A stretch of DNA of 64,000 bases from Dipteris shenzhenensis (lineage: Eukaryota > Polypodiophyta > Polypodiopsida > Gleicheniales). The stretch is taken from NCBI GenBank assembly GCA_047967505.1, contig CM106538.1. The stretch is one strand, 5' to 3'. The translations under genes and the position numbers were made by a program. Positions within the stretch are counted from its first letter, which is position 1. Each line of letters opens with the position of its first letter. Of this stretch, positions 1 to 10,468 are shown one piece after another. The notes under the pieces were generated by a model, which saw only the letters and a list, made by a program, of their open reading frames with translations, was not told where the DNA came from and ran no database searches.

Positions 1-72
1 GCTACCTGGGAATCCGTATACCAGTTACGGAGAGTGTTCCCAGATTTCATCATCAAGGACGCTGATGGTTGA
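1..72 (+). pseudogene. Ty3/gypsy polyprotein C-terminal end (partial at window edge)
   Basis: The first 24 codons read ATWESV..QLRRVFPDF and end at TGA (70-72). This resembles the last residues of a Ty3/gypsy pol protein, where ATWE closes the chromodomain and a Q-L-x-x-x-F-P-x-F segment follows. A purine-rich tract comes directly after it, as expected at the 3' end of an LTR element. The rest of the element lies left of the window. Only a short stretch is visible, so the family assignment rests on motif shape and position. Confidence 0.6.
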
Positions 73-640
73 AGAGGGAAGGAATGTTATGCTCTAGCCG
101 AGATAGCATGACCTCGGATAGGTCGGTGGGCATTTTCTCTTAGATGACCAACTTTTGTAATAGTTAATGTGCGTAATTGAAATGGTCAAGAGAAGTAACT
201 GCCAAGGTCCTAGGTGAGGGTGGAATGGCATTGACTAGGTAGTTCTGAGTGCTAAGGCCTAGGTGCACCTAAATGTGCAATAATGCCAGGGGGCAAGTGG
301 TTTTTAATGTGCCCCAAGAGAGGGGTAAAAAAAAGGTGCATCAAGTGGAGAGGCTAAAATGATGACATTTGGCAAGGAGAACTATCTAGGGAAATGAGGG
401 TCTCATGGATAAGCATGAAAATAACAAAGGAACGAATGAATCTGATGATCTGCGATCCACGAGAGTAGGCTGGGTGGAACAGAAGAAAAGCCATCGCCCG
501 TGATTGTATTAACGCAGGAATAGAGATTCAGGACCTAGAGATAGAAGGGTCTGACATGATTCAACCTTTCCTATTTGCCCATTAGCCTCAAGATGATCAG
601 TAGAACTCATACTCAAAGAAGTTACTAATTTCTTAAACAC
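73..640 (+). repeat. Polypurine tract and presumed 3' LTR of the left-edge gypsy element
   Basis: A polypurine tract (about 73-84, GAAGAGGGAAGGAA) lies immediately before TGTTATGC at 85, the expected TG start of a 3' LTR. I could not fix the LTR's right end; 640 is a loose limit. No open frame or other gene is visible here. Confidence 0.4.
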
Positions 641-723
641 TTCCTACCAAAAGTGCCCACAAAACTTCTGGTGTCTGTCTTAGTGACTTGTCAAAGTTGC
701 AATTAATGTGGAAGCATAATTTT

Positions 724-726
<3 letters not shown>

Positions 727-756
<30 letters not shown>
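727..756. repeat. (GA)n microsatellite
   Basis: An uninterrupted AG/GA dinucleotide run. Confidence 0.95.
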
Positions 757-758
<2 letters not shown>

Positions 759-1096
759 TAAGGCAATATAGCTTCACTAAGATCACCGAAAGCCAGTGTG
801 AGAGTAGAAGAATTGGAGCAATCCACATTTGGTAAGTGGGTCCTATTTATAGTGTGGGGGTAGGAGCGTTGACCCAACCTCAGTCAGCCACAATGCATGC
901 CTGGTTAGCCCTAGCTAGTTGACACAAGGCCAGCCTAAAACAGTACTCAAACCAACCCTCTAGCTTGCCCCTAACCCTGGCTAAATGCCCTGGTAAACGG
1001 CCCCCATACTAAGTGAGTAAACTACCCCTTTCTAGGGCGGGCATACCCAAATAGAAGCCCTTAATCTCCACACATGGGATAAAATATATTCTAACA
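757..1096 (-). repeat. 3' LTR of a minus-strand retroelement
   Basis: On the minus strand the unit begins TGTTAGAATATAT at 1096, preceded by a polypurine tract (1110-1097, GAAAAGAGGG). A TATA box, TATAAATAG, lies at 851-843. That order (PPT, TG, U3, TATA) fits a 3' LTR. Its U3 resembles 2232-2465. The left end is uncertain and may lie in or beyond the GA run. Confidence 0.6.
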
Positions 1097-1439
1097 CCCT
1101 CTTTTCAGCTCATAGTGTGCAAATAGTCTAAAGAAGAAAGCTGCAACCATGGGGCCCTCCAACACCACGGAGACTGGAATCACTTCAAAGAGAGAACCTG
1201 CCAACCTGGATCCTCGAAACACAATGCCACCACGAAGAGCAAAGAGATATGCTTGGTTTTGATTTCCCATACCAGTGTGCAGTGGATGCCATGTAAATAA
1301 TGATGAGATGTACAATAAACCACGCCCAATATCCCTTGGTGAACACGTCACGTCCAGGAACCTTTAATGAAGTCAGAACACAGCCTGTCCCTAGTTTGTC
1401 CTGCACCAAGCGATGAACTTCAACCACATCTAGTTCATA

Positions 1440-2170
1440 GCTCTATCTCTAAAGCTTACCTTACCTGCCAAAATTTCAAATTTATAGGAGTTGTAAACAG
1501 CCCGCTCTCCCGCCCACAAGTGCTTTCTGGCTGTGACACATGGGTAAACGCGTTCCTTACTACTAGAAAGGCAATACGCCTGATTTTCTTGAGCAAGAGC
1601 TGCCCTCGGATCCCCTGACCTGGCAGAAGATGAGCCTGTCTATTTTGATAAACTTGTGTCCTGGTCCTTGGATATACTCGTGTCCTTAGACCGACAATCC
1701 TTTGCTAGGTGACCTCTCTCCCCACAAGCGTAAATCAGCTTCGACCTTCTTTTGAACTGTCATAAGTGCTTGGTCACCATCATGGGACACCTTCACCTTA
1801 ACCTAGGGAGCAGAGGTCATTGAAATCTAAATGATTTTTCGAGACCTGGCACCACAACGCTCGAGGAACCATCTCATACTCTTGTGGAAGTACCAGTTGA
1901 GCAGAGGACAATGAGGCACGAATTGCCAATAACTGGTTATGGATGACCTAGCCTTCATTAATAATGGCCGCATCGAGCTCCCTGCAGAAAACTGAAGGCT
2001 ATAGAGCCAACCATGCAATGTGACGGCCCGCATAGAAGAATCTCGAGCATATAGATCCTTGAACTTGGACCACTCTTCTTAATGTTTAAGGTTTGCATTG
2101 GGGGGACTTCCCTTGTAATGGCATAAACCAATGCCGAGTGAACCTTAGAATCATGATCCTCCAAATGTAT
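1440..2170 (-). pseudogene. Retroelement gag remnant with zinc knuckle
   Basis: The minus strand carries broken frames with a zinc-knuckle segment, YACGERGHLAKDC, at about 1735-1693; the first cysteine of CCHC seems lost. Basic and Ser/Asp/Lys-rich sequence follows. It lies between two related LTR-like repeats (757-1096 and 2232-2465), so it is probably the surviving interior of an internally deleted LTR retrotransposon. No intact gag ORF remains. Confidence 0.5.
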
Positions 2171-2231
2171 GATCCCTCAAGGAAAGCATCCTCCTAGTCT
2201 TGGGTCCAACACTTGCTCATAGGATGTGATC

Positions 2232-2465
2232 CAATCGGTGGTGGGTCTACTTGACCCAACCCAGGTCAGGTCGGCTGGCCCGACCTATAATGAGGGCCTG
2301 ACCAGCCTGAAACACCTAAACCAGCCCTCTAACCTGCTCCTAACCCTGCATAAATGCCCTGGTAAACGGCCCCCAAACTGCCTAAGTAAACTACTCCTTT
2401 CCAAGGCGAGAACCTCCACAAAGAAGCCCTCACTCTCTACACATGCAATGCAATATATTCTAACA
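2232..2465 (-). repeat. Diverged U3-like copy of the LTR at 757-1096
   Basis: It shares the terminal ATATATTCTAACA, the block AAATGCCCTGGTAAACGGCC and several GACCC/CAGCC motifs with 870-1096. It is probably the truncated 5' LTR of the same minus-strand element, lacking the R-U5 part and the primer site. Confidence 0.55.
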
Positions 2466-3099
2466 TGACTATGTCACAAGGCAACCCATATCATCAAACA
2501 ATTATTATCTAACTGATGAGTCAGCTCAGTAGCCCTTGTCTTTGTAGGTAAAAATCTTTCCATCTTTGTAAATCTATCCACAACTACCCACATAACATCT
2601 ACCTTAGTGGATTCATGGTAATCCCACAATGAAGTCCATGGAAATACTATTTCTTCCAAGGATGTCTAGAGGTTGCAACAACGCTCTAGGCCTAAGGCAC
2701 TCAACCTCATGCACTTTACAATGCTAACACTCTACCACATAGTTAGCGATCTCGGCCTTCATCTTAGGCCAAACAAGCCGTTCCAAATGTGGACTTGACC
2801 AACTACGATGTTGTAATCCATGAGTCTTGGTCTATTTGTGTGGAGCTCCCTATTTGGACTGCTATCAATATTGACTGAAATGATTGTTGGTCCTACATAG
2901 CCCTCTTAGGGAATCATAGAGGTCAGCTCCCATCTCGGTAAAACTCCAAGAGTTTACCTCACCACACGACTCAAAGCATCAGCAATCTTGTTCAAGTTAC
3001 CATTCTAATTTCTAGTTTCCATAATAAAAATATTGCATCATTCAGCCCACTGTGCCTTCCTTCCCCTAAACTCAGGCCTATCACATACGTATTTGATAG

Positions 3100-3108
3100 A
3101 CTCATGGT
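3100..3108. repeat. Target-site duplication, left copy (ACTCATGGT)
   Basis: Identical to 4345-4353. The flanking bases differ on both sides, so the duplication is exactly 9 bp. Confidence 0.88.
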
Positions 3109-3123
3109 GGGTAAGTCAAAACA

Positions 3124-3146
3124 TCGAGCGACTGCGTTTGAGCGAG
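3124..3146 (+). repeat. Subterminal inverted repeat, left arm
   Basis: Begins TCGAGCGACTGCGTT. It matches the reverse complement of 4307-4329 at 22 of 23 positions. Confidence 0.9.
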
Positions 3147-3268
3147 CCCAAAGTTCGAGCGATGCTTATGAGGAACTTTGTCTAAACCTGTACGAGCAAT
3201 AAATTTTTACTAAAAAATGGTTGAATCTACACTATTACAGATTGTTTTTAATTATCTTTTGTATGATT

Positions 3269-3450
3269 CTTGGCAACTTACAAAGATTAAACTTACTATT
3301 GGATAACTCATAAATCCATGCAAGTCAGCAATCATTAAATGAATACCAAAGGGAAAATTCTTGGCAACATACAAAGAGAAAACCTATTATTCGATAGATA
3401 ATAAATACATGCAAGTTAGCAATCATTCAATAGATACAAAAGGGGAAATG
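3269..3450. repeat. Tandem duplication, about 91-bp unit, within the transposon
   Basis: Two imperfect copies start at CTTGGCAAC (3269 and 3360) and share the CATGCAAGT and AGCAATCATT blocks. Copies differ at many positions, so the duplication is old. Confidence 0.85.
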
Positions 3451-4020
3451 CTACAATGTCTACACCTCGAGGTGCACTCAGAAGTATGTGAGTTGAAGGG
3501 GTTTCTATATTTTATGGAGTTACATACATGGCAACAATAGTCCTACCGATGATATAGAAGCTCCTCCTAGCAAAATCCCTCACAAACAGCTATTTGTAGC
3601 TCATCGATTTTATGCTACCAACATGATTTGATCCATTTTGTACACAAAATGATCACATGAATAAAATGTTTAAACTATGGAACTAATAAATTATTGATCA
3701 CCTTATGACCATGATGATGCTAACTAAATATGGATCACCTTCATATGTGCTTGACCATGTATACACCTCTAGGATCGAGGAAGGAAACCAAGGACCCAAA
3801 CTCTAAATGAGAAAAATCCATGGTCATAATTAAATATAGAGTTTGATAAGGTCCGGCTCTCATGAAATAAGGATAAGTATAAACTTTCTAAATATCTAGA
3901 ATTTTGACACTTAAACATGATAAATGTATTCATTCGTATTATTCCGATCGTTTTGACTACAAACATGACCATATTTGGAGTCAAATCGGCCCAAATAAAA
4001 TTGGCAAGAGGAGCCTCCCA

Positions 4021-4044
4021 AGAGGCCGCGATATCGCGGCCTCT
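4021..4044. repeat. 24-bp perfect palindrome (AGAGGCCGCGAT arms)
   Basis: AGAGGCCGCGAT is followed directly by its reverse complement. With one mismatch the pairing extends a further 5 bp on each side (4015-4050). It is GC-rich within AT-rich transposon sequence. Confidence 0.95.
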
Positions 4045-4306
4045 AGGGAGAATTTTCCTCCCATTATTTTTTTGCCTTGAAAATGGAAATTGCACAACAA
4101 AAACACATACTGACCCCTTTCTTCCACCCCTCCGTCGTTGACCCTTAAAAAACATTGCCAAACATTTTCAGAAATTATTGTTTGTCTATAAGACAATTGA
4201 TTACTCACACAATATCATGGGTAGGACAACAATCGTAAAAGTAAGCAATGCATGCTACTTTTTGAACATAAAACATCACACTAGAATGTTAAAATTTATG
4301 AAATTC

Positions 4307-4329
4307 CTCGCTCGAACGCAGTCGCTCGA
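4307..4329 (-). repeat. Subterminal inverted repeat, right arm
   Basis: Partner of 3124-3146, 15 bp from the element's right terminus. Confidence 0.9.
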
Positions 4330-4344
4330 ATTCTGGTAATCCTC

Positions 4345-4353
4345 ACTCATGGT
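4345..4353. repeat. Target-site duplication, right copy (ACTCATGGT)
   Basis: Partner of 3100-3108. On the minus strand it reads through the gypsy codons D-H-E-S. Confidence 0.88.
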
Positions 4354-5640
4354 CTATCATTATAACAAACTTGGCTCCATATAGTAACATCTCCAAGTTT
4401 TCAATGCGTGAATAACCACATATCTAAGAAAGTCCACGAGTGTCATCTATTCTCAAAAGCTATAGTTCGTTCCTCCTGGAATAGGGTTGTACATATCGTG
4501 AAATTACTAGCATCAACCTCGACCACGAATGGTCGGTTGGGATCCGGTAAAGGCAATGTAGGTGCTTCTTTTAAAGTTGAGAGTTTGCAAAGCCTCATCA
4601 AGCTTATCATTCTAGGAGATTTGACTATTGTCCTATTGGAGAGAAGCCCACAGTAGGTTTGTTAAAGGGACGATTAGCTTTGAATAATCCCTCACCGACT
4701 TCCCAAGATAGACAATGAATACTAGGAACACATGAAGTTGCCTTACTGTCCCAACATCTGCACAAATAACGCATTCATATTAAAGTTACATCCCTCCTTG
4801 CAAAGATTTTGACCTAAGACTATGGTATGAGTAGAAGAGAGTGTTACTTTCGACTTCAGTCAAATTAGCATTCTTTGCCTTGCCCTTCATCTTCGGATAC
4901 TACATTCGCATATGCCCCTTTTCTTTACAAAGAAAGAAACCGCCTTCCTTCACGTATTGAAGGATTTGCTTGGCTTTACTCACTTTGCATTCGCCTCAGC
5001 CGGAATCTGCTAAAGACTTACGGCTTGAGTTTTTGTAGACCTAGTAGGTCAGAAGTGCCCCTTCCACCTAAACTTCTTCTACTCAGGATTCATGGTAGGC
5101 TGAGGTTTATGTGAAGAACATATCCATTGTGTCATCATAGATCTTTGTGTATTTAATAACATCCTCGAGGTTTTTACTTCGGTGTTCATCACCTGTAACT
5201 TGTGTTCTTTTGCAAAACCATTTAGGAAGAATCCACACAAGGTATTAGGATCCATCCATATACGAGGCTTTGGATTATAGATCTCTCAACCTCTGCGGGT
5301 AGGTATCAAATGGTATCTTTTCCATGTTCTAAGTTTGTAAACTTAGTGATGAGATCAAACTAATCTTTAGGTGGAGGGAACTCTTCTTTGAACACTTGTT
5401 CGAAATCAGCCCATGTCATCGGCTTCTCCTTTGGTTCACGCAACCAGCTAGGGCTTTGCCTTTGAACATCCCTTGCCACTGGTTCAGCCATGCATCAACA
5501 CATTCAAGAGTGCGCTCCTTCTCACTTGCAAAGGTCTCGGGTGTGAAGGAGGGTGCCATGTGTATACACCCATCGGATCCCACCACCAAGCCCATAACTG
5601 TAACTTGTAGCACCGCAGTTGTCTGCATTTAGGCTGTGAC

Positions 5641-6470
5641 TAAGTCCTTCAAATGTGTGTCGAAGTAGGCTTTCAGTTCCACATGTTGTTCCTTTGTCCA
5701 AGGTTATATTCTCCAAAGTCAATCTCATCACCTTCCTCTCCATGTGGCTCTTTGAGGCCTCCTTATGCTAGCTGTAGCCTCCTTATGCATGCGGGCTCCT
5801 TCAGCCATATGGGTAGAAGAGTAGGAGAGGGATGTGACTACAGGAAGGAGGGGGAAATTCAGCAAGTAGATGAGGGAGTCAGAGAGAGAGGACAGGCTGG
5901 AATCTGCGCACAGCTATGCGCTTGGCAAAAGAGAGGGAGAGAGAGCTCTGTAGAGGATATTCACTGGCAAAACAGGTCCACTATTTCTGCTTCTGCTTCA
6001 AGGTAATTAGTAACTGGTTCGCTGCAGCTGACAGAGGGTGTTTACCTATTAAAACTTCTTTGGAATGACCCTGGTTCAGTTTGCAGTTGACTGTAGCATC
6101 AAGCTCTTGTTTCAGGTCTTCTGTAGCAATGAAGGGAGCTGGTTTGAAATCCGGAGGCTCTCACAAAGAGAGGGGTGTAGGGTCTTTCCTCAATTGGCAC
6201 AGCCCTTCCTCTCTAAAGGCCAGCTCCTAAAAGCAATCATAAAACAGAGTAAAGCTCTGCTTTTGAAAAGCTTTCCCAAAAGCCCACAAAAGCAAGCTTC
6301 CTGGCTTTTCAAATAACCTTCAGCCTAGCATGGGCCCATCCAAAAGCTCAAGGAGCAGCTGCGATCAGCAGCATCTTCCTGTCAGATGCGCAATCAACAC
6401 TCCAGATCCTTCAGCCTCTACCAGCGCCTATTAGTTCACAGGAATCATGATGGACTTTCTTGCAGATTGC
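5641..6470. other. Stretch without a recognisable gene
   Basis: Short open frames only, none with a recognisable domain. The part before 6476 may be a decayed LTR or leader of the gypsy copy to the left; I could not match it to anything in the window. Confidence 0.4.
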
Positions 6471-6475
6471 ACAGC
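6471..6475. repeat. Putative target-site duplication ACAGC (left)
   Basis: Abuts the TG boundary at 6476 and is identical to 13650-13654. It is only 5 bp, so chance is possible, but both copies lie exactly at LTR termini. Confidence 0.6.
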
Positions 6476-6604
6476 TGTAGAGAAGTAGGGACAGATTTGG
6501 AGAAAGGGGGATAGAGGAGCAGAAGGGAGAGAGAGAGAAGGGAAGAGAGAGAGGAAAGGGTAGGAGAGAGAGAATGGGGTAGGAAAGAGAGGGAGAGATT
6601 GAGA
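6476..6604 (-). repeat. Truncated 3' LTR fragment
   Basis: Aligns with 13293-13427 at high identity with small indels, including the purine-rich GAGAGG stretches. Similarity stops abruptly at 6604, so U3 and part of R are missing. Confidence 0.8.
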
Positions 6605-6845
6605 GCGAGCTGCTTATCTTTTTCATGTCCTTGCATATCTTCTTCCTAAGGCCTAGAATGAGCCAGGATATCAGGTACTTATCATTGGGACATGGTCACA
6701 CTTTGCAATTAGACGCTCTATAGCCCAGGTACATGCGTACATCCTCCCTCCGATCTTGTTCAAGCTTGCTCAGTAGGAGAGTAGTATCATCTTGAAGTCT
6801 TTCCGTTTGGAACCACCTTTTGAATTCGATTTGCAACAGGTCCCA
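6605..6845 (-). pseudogene. Retrotransposon gag-domain fragment
   Basis: From 6845 leftward the minus strand reads ATWDLLQIEFKRWFQTERL, then LLLSKLEQDRREDVRMYL and, after one stop, a W-L-I-L-G-L segment. The pattern is typical of the retrotransposon gag domain (W-x-x-L, an F-x-x-x-F helix, a Q-x-x-x-E-x-V-x-x-Y helix, then a GL motif). It is cut off at both sides by the LTR fragment and the viral fossil, so it belongs to the mosaic. Confidence 0.55.
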
Positions 6846-7800
6846 TGTGGCTCGTTCTTCCACTAGGAGGTCAAGGTACCATTCTTTATGTCCAAGTTAA
6901 AGGGCTTTCTATGAAACCCCGTTCTGAGTATTGTGCAATTCATGTTCGATCTATTAATTATCTCGTGTCCACTATCAACCCTATTCCCCGTCATGTTAAT
7001 ACAAAAGATGAGTGTATTCTCTATGGCAAAACTAATGCAGATGTCACTCGCTTCAAGTTTGACGCTCTTCCCATGCCTGTTGAATGGGAAATGGATTACC
7101 AGAATGTTTTGGAAGAAGCCTCTTCTCAACTCCCTGCATTTCAGATTGAAGATGCTCCTTCGAAGTCCATCATCAAGCTTCACCCTCGTCGTGATCATGG
7201 GAAAAAAGTGATGTGCATTTCTTTCCCATCTTCCTCCCATGTGTCCATAGCAGGTGCTCCCGATAACGTCCCTGATTCCATCTCTGAAGCTACTGCCTCT
7301 GCTAAAAGTCTGCTGCCTGAAAAAGCTGACGCCATCCATGACTGGATGTCCTCCACAAGTGCTGCCCATCTCCCTTCCGATGCTACTCTCCAGTATAAGC
7401 GCACTACTGTAGTCAATCATCCGGCACAGCATCATACCAACTATGCAAATCTCACTGCTTCTGAACGCCTCCATCCAATGAATATGGTTCGTCCGGTACA
7501 TTGGCCGCGTTCCACTGGCTTCCAATCTACATCCGAGGACGACACGCTCAAGTCCATGCATGCCCCTTATGCATTGGCGCCAATGGATGATGATACGATG
7601 CCTGTAGAGCAACAACAATTGAATTGTTGCAACTCGCACAACTTGGCTACACAGGTATGTCTAGATGCTTGTTATTCATGCACTTTACAACCTCAGCTTG
7701 CTATTGGTAAATTAGACCAGAATATCCACACTGTTCTCAACGAACTCCAACAACTGCAAACTGGTCCGGTTTCCTCTGTACATGCTTTTGTGCATAAATC
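6845..7800 (+). pseudogene. Caulimovirid upstream region, possible movement-protein end
   Basis: An open frame of about 320 codons begins at the fossil's left breakpoint, so the ATG at 6845 need not be a true start. It includes a compact segment (LYVQVKGLSMKP, then DECILYGKTNADVTRFKF) and a long acidic, Ser/His-rich linker. By position before the coat-like region this would be the movement protein's C-terminal part and linker. I did not identify a diagnostic 30K motif, so this rests on order only. The frame becomes meaningless after about 7800, where the coat frame takes over. Confidence 0.4.
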
Positions 7801-7875
7801 GTTTCCTCCCTCTTTATTCTTGCATCTGCTAGTCCTATCAATGACTCCTTTACTCCACCCAAGGCCCCTAGTCTC

Positions 7876-9100
7876 ATGCTTTGGCCAATCTTTCCCCAGA
7901 CTATTCATATGCTCCCAAATAATCCAGTCCCTCTTGCTACTTCACAGTCAGTCCAGCCCGTTACTGAGTCCTCTCATCTATATGATAACACTTGGCACTG
8001 GGGTCACAGATGTGAGTGGACCGCCGATCCTACCCATTTTGCCAATACCGCCCCACGCGACCCTTTTGAAGCACTCCTTGCTCCTCCGCCACAGGTTGCC
8101 CCTATGCCTGTGCCATCACCACCTCCTTCTCCCAGATGTGAGATTTCTTCCTCCACTGCTCTTCTTACGCTCTACATGAACCAAGGAGCAAAGGTTGAAC
8201 CCATGGATGAAGATCCAGCACCGGCACCCCTGCCACAGCAACAGCAGCAGCCGCAACAACCGTGGCGTGGACGTCGCACGGCTTTTCATGATGCCCTTGG
8301 CTCTCAGTTCATGCGCGCCAAATTCCAAACTCATTTCATGGACGGCGATCTCAATGAACAGCCTGATCTCCAACGGCGCTTGCAGCATAAATCTTTCCCA
8401 AGCTATGCTGCCTCTCCTCAAGCCATGAAGGATCTCCTCAAAATCTTTTATGGTCACATGATGTCTCTCGTCACAGTGTACAGATGGAATCCACGTGATG
8501 TTGCCGTGGAAACTACCAAAGGTTTTACACGCGTTTTGGGCAATTGGTGGGAATTCCAATCTGATGAGTCCAAAGAACAAATCTTTTCCAGCATTGATGG
8601 TAACCACCAACCTAATGCTCTTGATGCTTTAATTGCAGCAATTTCTAATCAGTTTCTGCCGACCTTCACCGATGATCGTACACAAGCATCCAATGAATAT
8701 TCTGCCCTAAAACTTTGTGATTTATTCCAATTAGAGACTTATAATGCACAAGTACAGCAATTGGTTTATCACGCTAGCCTTTTCTCCGACACTTCGGCCA
8801 AGTGTCATTATCTCTACAGTCTCCCACATCGACTTGGCGATGCTGTCATGGCCGTACTCGAGGCCCAGACAAAGATTGTTAATATTGACAATGTGCCTCA
8901 GGAAGTCCACAAAACAGTTGCAGATTTCACATTTGCTAATCTCTTCCAGATGGTACAGGTTTATATTCAGCGCCAATGCACGGAGCAAACGCTCCGCAAG
9001 AAGCTTAAGCAGATTGGCATTGCTTCTTTTGTCTGTGAACAGTTGGTGGGCCAAAAGCAATTCTGTCCCCCGGTCAAGTCCTCTTCCAAAAGTTACCGCC
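7876..9100 (+). pseudogene. Caulimovirid coat-protein-like region
   Basis: The frame from 7876 has a Pro-rich and Gln-rich linker (residues about 75-135), then a helical domain from about 140. Residues GFTRVLGNWWEFQSDESKEQI match the G-x-L-x-x-W-W pattern of pararetroviral capsid cores. A basic stretch (RKKLKQI) follows. The frame runs on to 9231, but homology appears to leave it near 9090-9100, and the zinc knuckle is in another frame. The product would be virion coat protein; it is not functional here. Confidence 0.6.
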
Positions 9101-9229
9101 GCACTTGGTCCCGTCGCTCCAATTGTTCTTGCGGCTCCACCTCCTTTCCTAAGTTGCGGCACCTTCGCTGGTGCAAACGATATTTTCCGACACCCCCAAC
9201 GATTCCTACGCCACCGCCCTTTTACCGCT

Positions 9230-9300
9230 AGCAAAGCCTCTGGATGTTTCATTTGTGGAAAAAAGGGTCATTTTGCCAAAGATTGCACGGAGAAGCCCCG
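9230..9300 (+). pseudogene. CCHC zinc knuckle of the caulimovirid gag/coat
   Basis: The frame beginning upstream at 8744 reads CFICGKKGHFAKDC, a perfect C-x2-C-x4-H-x4-C. In this family it binds nucleic acid at the C-terminal end of the coat domain. The frame closes at 9346. Confidence 0.8.
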
Positions 9301-9309
9301 CAACGCTCA

Positions 9310-10131
9310 ACAATGCCAACTCAAGGGTTTCTTCAACACTATCTAGCATTCCGACCAATGGGAAGTAGTTACCTTTACCAGCTCGAATCTCAAGGCATCG
9401 ACCTAGTTATTGGCAATGACTTCCTTAACCGCCATCTTCCTTTTGGGTTTTCTGCTACAGAGATGATACTAACAATTCAAGGAGCACTCGTTCGACTTCC
9501 TGCTCGCGCCCATCTCAAAAAGGTATTAAAACCTCTCATAGAAGACCTGGAAATCGTTCATCAATGTGCTTCTCCTTTCTCCTTGGACTATATCAGTCCC
9601 CCTCCTGAATATGCTCCTACTCCTTCATTGCCATCTCCTGCCCCCTCTGAGCCATTCAGTCCCATGCCTGATGAGGCACAACGGCCCCTTGAAGGATCCG
9701 AATCAGACGCCTACACCCAAAGCCTTCTCCAGGAGGATGAGCAGAAAAGTTTGCAGGCCTCCCAACATACTCTCCTCCTGATAACTTCTCTGCAAGACAT
9801 GCAACAACGGTTCATCCAAGAATGCAGCAGTGATTATCCCTTGGTGTTCAAGCAAATCTTCCAGCATCAGGTATCACTTCCTTTATGGGAGAATTCGAAG
9901 CCCTTTAAAGAAAGCCCTTATGGGTTTACCAAGGATGACCGCCTTCTTTGCAATCAAGAGATCTAGGAACTCTTGGATATGGGTCTGATCTCCCACTCTC
10001 ACTCTGAATGGGCTGCAGCTGCCTTTTACGTCAACAAGCATTCGGAGCAGAAACGTGGTAAGAAACGGCTGGTGATTAATTATAAGCCCCTCAATAACCG
10101 CTTAATCTCAGTCTCCTACCCTATCCCGAGC
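9310..10131 (+). pseudogene. Caulimovirid protease end and reverse-transcriptase N-terminal part
   Basis: The frame includes a protease-like C-terminal segment (DLVIGNDFLNRHLPF, about 9400-9440), an acidic Pro/Ser linker, and the start of RT (PLWENSKPFKESPYGF). An in-frame TAG at 9964 interrupts it, and RT continues in the same frame (LLDMGLISHSHSEWA, then KKRLVINYKPLN) to about 10129. The catalytic YxDD box and RNase H are absent. The D-[ST]-G protease triad is not seen upstream, so that part is deleted or unrecognisable. Confidence 0.7.
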
Positions 10132-10468
10132 TGAGAGATGAGTGCTAGAGGGACAGGCTCTCCCAAAAACATCAACATGAGGTTGGGATGTGCCAAATGG
10201 CAGCAGTGAAGATGGGCCTATATCCCCTGCACATAACTCAAGGATATCGCCCCTTGGAAGAGTCATCACTGGTGGAAGTCTCTGGCTGAAATTTCCCATG
10301 GGTGAGATAATAGTGCGCTGCTCACTAATACGCTTTCCAAAGATGGAAGGATTTGGCTGGTTGTGTAGTAAATACTCTACCGCCTGCCCACCTTGCATCT
10401 TGTGTGGGGATGCAACAGAATCCACATGCATGTGTAACTTCATGCTCTACAGATGTAGCATCATCGTG

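Larger units (their letters stand above)
3109..4344. mobile_element. Non-autonomous DNA transposon, Mutator-like (9-bp TSD)
   Basis: The 1,236-bp element lies between perfect 9-bp duplications of ACTCATGGT. Each end carries a 23-bp inverted repeat with one mismatch (3124-3146 and 4307-4329), set exactly 15 bp in from each terminus; the outer 15 bp match only partly. Removing the element and one duplication restores the gypsy RNase H frame across DHESIKYV, which confirms both ends. A 9-bp duplication is characteristic of Mutator-like elements. No transposase is encoded. The interior has a tandem duplication and a large palindrome. Confidence 0.85.
2466..5640 (-). mobile_element. Degenerate Ty3/gypsy retrotransposon, split by a DNA transposon
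   Basis: The minus strand gives gag, pol and integrase fragments in order. Gag lies near 5620-5400 (FTPETFASEKERTLECVDAW). A damaged zinc knuckle is near 4960-4900 (LCKEKGHMRM). A segment like the RT-RNase H connection lies near 4790-4660 (SVRDYSKLIVPLTNLL), and RNase H at 4600-4345 (LPDPNRPFVVEVDAS). RNase H resumes below 3108 (DHESIKYVCDRPEFRG, then ADALSR), followed by integrase at 2659-2474 (VVVDRFTKMERFLPTKTRA). Protease and most of RT are missing between the zinc knuckle and the connection, so an internal deletion preceded decay. Stops and frameshifts are frequent. Confidence 0.8.
6846..10131 (+). mobile_element. Endogenous caulimovirid (pararetrovirus) fossil, truncated in RT
   Basis: Plus-strand fragments run in the order upstream domain, coat-like region, CCHC knuckle, protease end, reverse transcriptase start. 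This is the order of a single-polyprotein pararetrovirus. The RT piece, with an NKHSEQKRGKKR segment leading into VINYKPLN, fits Caulimoviridae better than Ty3/gypsy. The locus is dead: frameshifts near 7800-7876 and 9100-9240, a TAG at 9964-9966, no visible protease active-site motif, and loss of everything after the first RT block (about 10129). No RNase H remains. It lies antisense to the surrounding LTR element. Confidence 0.75.

Noticed and set aside
6411-6636. Ser/Leu/Pro-rich minus-strand frames (also 13118-13601 and 51261-51746)
   Set aside because: Translations of GA-rich low-complexity DNA.
6863-7639. Minus-strand frame of 258 codons opposite the caulimovirid region
   Set aside because: Exact antisense of the viral frame, with no recognisable domain; length is a by-product of codon bias on the other strand.
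7876-9231. Coat-like frame as Ty3/gypsy gag
   Set aside because: The following RT segment and overall domain order fit Caulimoviridae better, although gag similarity alone would not decide it.
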